This document shows, piece by piece, positions 62,230 to 64,000 of a stretch of 64,000 bases of DNA. The position numbers were made by a program, and so were the translations under genes. The notes beneath the pieces are model-generated. The model searched no databases. It worked only from the letters and a program-made list of their open reading frames with translations, and was not told the DNA's origin. Numbering within the stretch: position 1 is the first letter of the stretch; each line of letters starts with the position of its first letter. Origin of the DNA: Megascapheus bottae (taxonomy: Eukaryota; Chordata; Mammalia; Rodentia; Geomyidae); the NCBI GenBank assembly GCA_024803745.1, contig JANJXV010000029.1, forward strand, positions 22,620,001 to 22,684,000, written 5' to 3'.

Positions 62230-62828
62230 ATATTAATACATGTTTGAATACCTTTGAGAAGGTAATGTAGGCAATACAGTTCATCTTCAAAGAATTTAAA
62301 TGTCTAGCAATTTCAGTATATAAGGTATTATAACTTTATAAGCAAGAATGCTTTGTTTCACTCATTCTGTGGCTGGGCTCTGTGAATCTGACAAGGTGCA
62401 GGTAAGAAGAGAAAATCAAGTGACTTTTATCTGATGTTAGTATTTGATATTTGTTTGACCTATTCAAGAAGGCTTTCATCAAAAAGCCATGATGATTACC
62501 AAAAAGGTAGGTTATGTAAGTGACATTTGTGTACACTTTTTACAGCACCAACTCACTCTTTCCAAGAAAAAGAATATTCTTTACTTGGTACACAGAGGCT
62601 TCTTTCTCATGAGAAATCCATGTATGGATTGTTTTCAGGTGTCAATGGGGATTTTCGGAGAATTCTCTGCATCTGCTATTTCTCAGTTCCTTTTAGCTCA
62701 AATAACCATTGTGCCTAAATGGCAAATGTTTTATTTTGCCCCCTTGATGATCAAGGGAGGTAATAATTGTGAGTACACTTTGAAAATTGGGAGACAATAA
62801 GGAAGTTAATGTCCTAATCAGAACAATT
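62230..62828. other. Unique DNA, no feature seen
   Basis: A 103-codon plus frame (62489-62800) overlaps a 63-codon one. Neither has a motif that I recognise. Confidence 0.5.
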
Positions 62829-63148
62829 CCTTTTTAATATTTTTATTATATTTTATTGTCAGGGTGAGGTGTAGAGGGATTATAGTAACATTTGTCAGGT
62901 AGTAGGTACATTACTTTTTGAACATTGATACCCCTTCCCATCTTTTTCTCTCACTTTCTCTCCCCCCACCCCTCCCAATCATCTTGTTTTTCCTCTTACC
63001 ATCCCTATTTCACATAAACAAAGAAATGTATATACAATATACCAGAAACCAAAGTCAGATGAGTACCAACATGTGATAAATCATAAGGGGAAAAGAGGAG
63101 AAAAGTAATAGCTTTACATAGTATGTTAAGAACAACAATCACTTCTTA
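62829..63148 (-). mobile_element. L1 3' UTR (antisense)
   Basis: TTTTTATTATATTTTATTGTCAGGGTGAGGTG, TTTGTCAGGTAGTAGGTACATTAC, C-rich tract, ATAAACAAAGAAATG, ACAATATACCAG, TTAAGAACAACAATCAC. Confidence 0.92.
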
Positions 63149-63151
63149 AAA

Positions 63152-63372
63152 ATGAGCCAGACTCTGATGGGTCTACCCGGAGTCCTTGTTAATCCAGAGT
63201 CAGAGATCTGAGATCACAATTGAAAGCCTGAAGGGTAGTCTATAAGGCTCTTACTAACAACTAACGATGAAAAAGCCAGAGCAAACCTCTGACTAAGTGG
63301 TACATCAATTGCCTTCAGCACAAAATCTCAGGAACAATACCTTGGCTCTGAGTTCAAGCTCTGATTAGTCTG
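63152..63372 (+). mobile_element. B1-Geo SINE, diverged
   Basis: TTAATCCAGAGTCAGAGATCTGAGATCAC, CTATAAGGCTCTTACTAACAAC, GCACAAAATCTCAGGAACAATACC, GGCTCTGAGTTCAAGCTC. Confidence 0.75.
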
Positions 63373-63692
63373 CTCGCATATATGTACACACTCCAACCAC
63401 CAATCAGACTTTTTAAACAATCCTTTATCAATGAATTCTTGTTACATCTTATTATATATGATTTAGAAAAAAATCATTACTATTAACCTCTTTCCTTTCC
63501 TGCTCTGACACCTTTTGATATGTGTAGATAAGGATTTTCAGGTCTGCCTGAGCTCTACAGTAAGATAATTAAGATGATGTCTCAAAACAAAGCACACGGA
63601 TTTCGAGGAAAAATGTTGAATGCAGAAGCTGACAAGTATGTAGCTTTGTGGAATGTGAGGATTTATTTGAAGTTAAAATCATATTTGGGTGT
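63373..63692. other. Unique DNA, no feature seen
   Basis: No feature seen. Confidence 0.55.
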
Positions 63693-63746
63693 TGTTTATG
63701 GGAGAAATAAGATTTGTGTGTGTTTATGGGAGAAATTAGATTGTGA
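63693..63746. repeat. 28-bp tandem duplication
   Basis: TGTTTATGGGAGAAATAAGATTTG and TGTTTATGGGAGAAATTAGATTGTG repeat head to tail with a period of 28. Confidence 0.9.
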
Positions 63747-63767
63747 GTGAGAGAATGGGCACACAGG

Positions 63768-63985
63768 CTATTATTAGAGATTGAATTCAGGGCCTGGGAA
63801 CTGTGCTCAAGTTTTCCTCCTGAAGACTAGTGCTCTACCACTTGAGCTTCGGATCCACTTCTTGAGCTATGGTGGTTAATTGAAGATAAGAGTTTCCTGG
63901 TATCTGTTCAATTTTTGACCACAGATCCTCAGATTACAGTCTCCTGAGTAGATAGGATTATAGGCATGAGCTTAGTGCTTGGCTT
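63768..63985 (-). mobile_element. B1-Geo SINE, diverged
   Basis: ATTGAATTCAGGGCCTGGGAAC, AGTGCTCTACCACTTGAGC, TGGTGGTTAATTGAAGATAAGAG, CACAGATCCTCAGATTACAG, GGATTATAGGCATGAGC. Confidence 0.85.
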
Positions 63986-64000
63986 AAGAATATTTTAATG

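Overview
The window looks like mammalian, and specifically rodent, nuclear DNA. It is AT-rich and built from short interspersed elements (SINEs), L1 retrotransposon pieces, (CA)n-type microsatellites and unique sequence. I find no host protein-coding gene, no exon with convincing splice signals and a long frame, and no structural RNA gene. The only recognisable coding sequence is decayed L1 ORF2 (reverse transcriptase). The window is best read as intergenic or deep intronic DNA.

The SINE repertoire is the best clue to the organism. Two abundant dimeric SINEs are present. The first has an ID-like, tRNA-Ala-type left half followed by a second monomer that ends near GGACTGGC and poly(A). This fits the published IDL-Geo SINE of Geomyoidea (pocket mice, kangaroo rats, pocket gophers). 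The second, called B1-Geo here, has a 7SL-derived Alu/B1-type head (GGTGGCTCA...CCTGTAATCC) joined to nearly the same right monomer. Old B1, ID and B1+ID (B1-dID-like) copies also occur. A geomyoid rodent is therefore favoured, but the family names come from memory, not from a database search.

Layout. 1-18.7 kb: unique AT-rich DNA with scattered SINEs, two ancient L2 3' ends, an ancient L1, a (TTCC)n satellite and an L1 3' end nested inside a SINE. 18.9-20.6 kb: a 5'-inverted L1 carrying a nested SINE. 21-28.7 kb: antisense L1 pieces, a SINE nested in a B1, and an L1 nested in an older L1. 28.7-41 kb: mostly unique DNA with MIR, L2 and MaLR-LTR relics. 41.1-43.5 kb: the best-preserved L1 (2.4 kb, perfect target-site duplication). 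43.5-51 kb: SINEs, two L1 3' ends and unique DNA. 51.3-57.8 kb: an L1-dense block with two more 5'-inverted L1s and one L1 next to its own inverted fragment. 57.8-64 kb: unique DNA with three antisense L1 3' ends.

The window records retrotransposition. L1 supplied the machinery, and IDL-Geo and B1-Geo were probably mobilised by it, as their A-rich tails and target-site duplications suggest. Three well-supported and one possible L1 show 5' inversion, the signature of twin priming. Most (CA)n tracts sit exactly at SINE 3' ends. I found no evidence of an undescribed functional system. The most unusual items are the structural oddities of the insertions listed in the findings.
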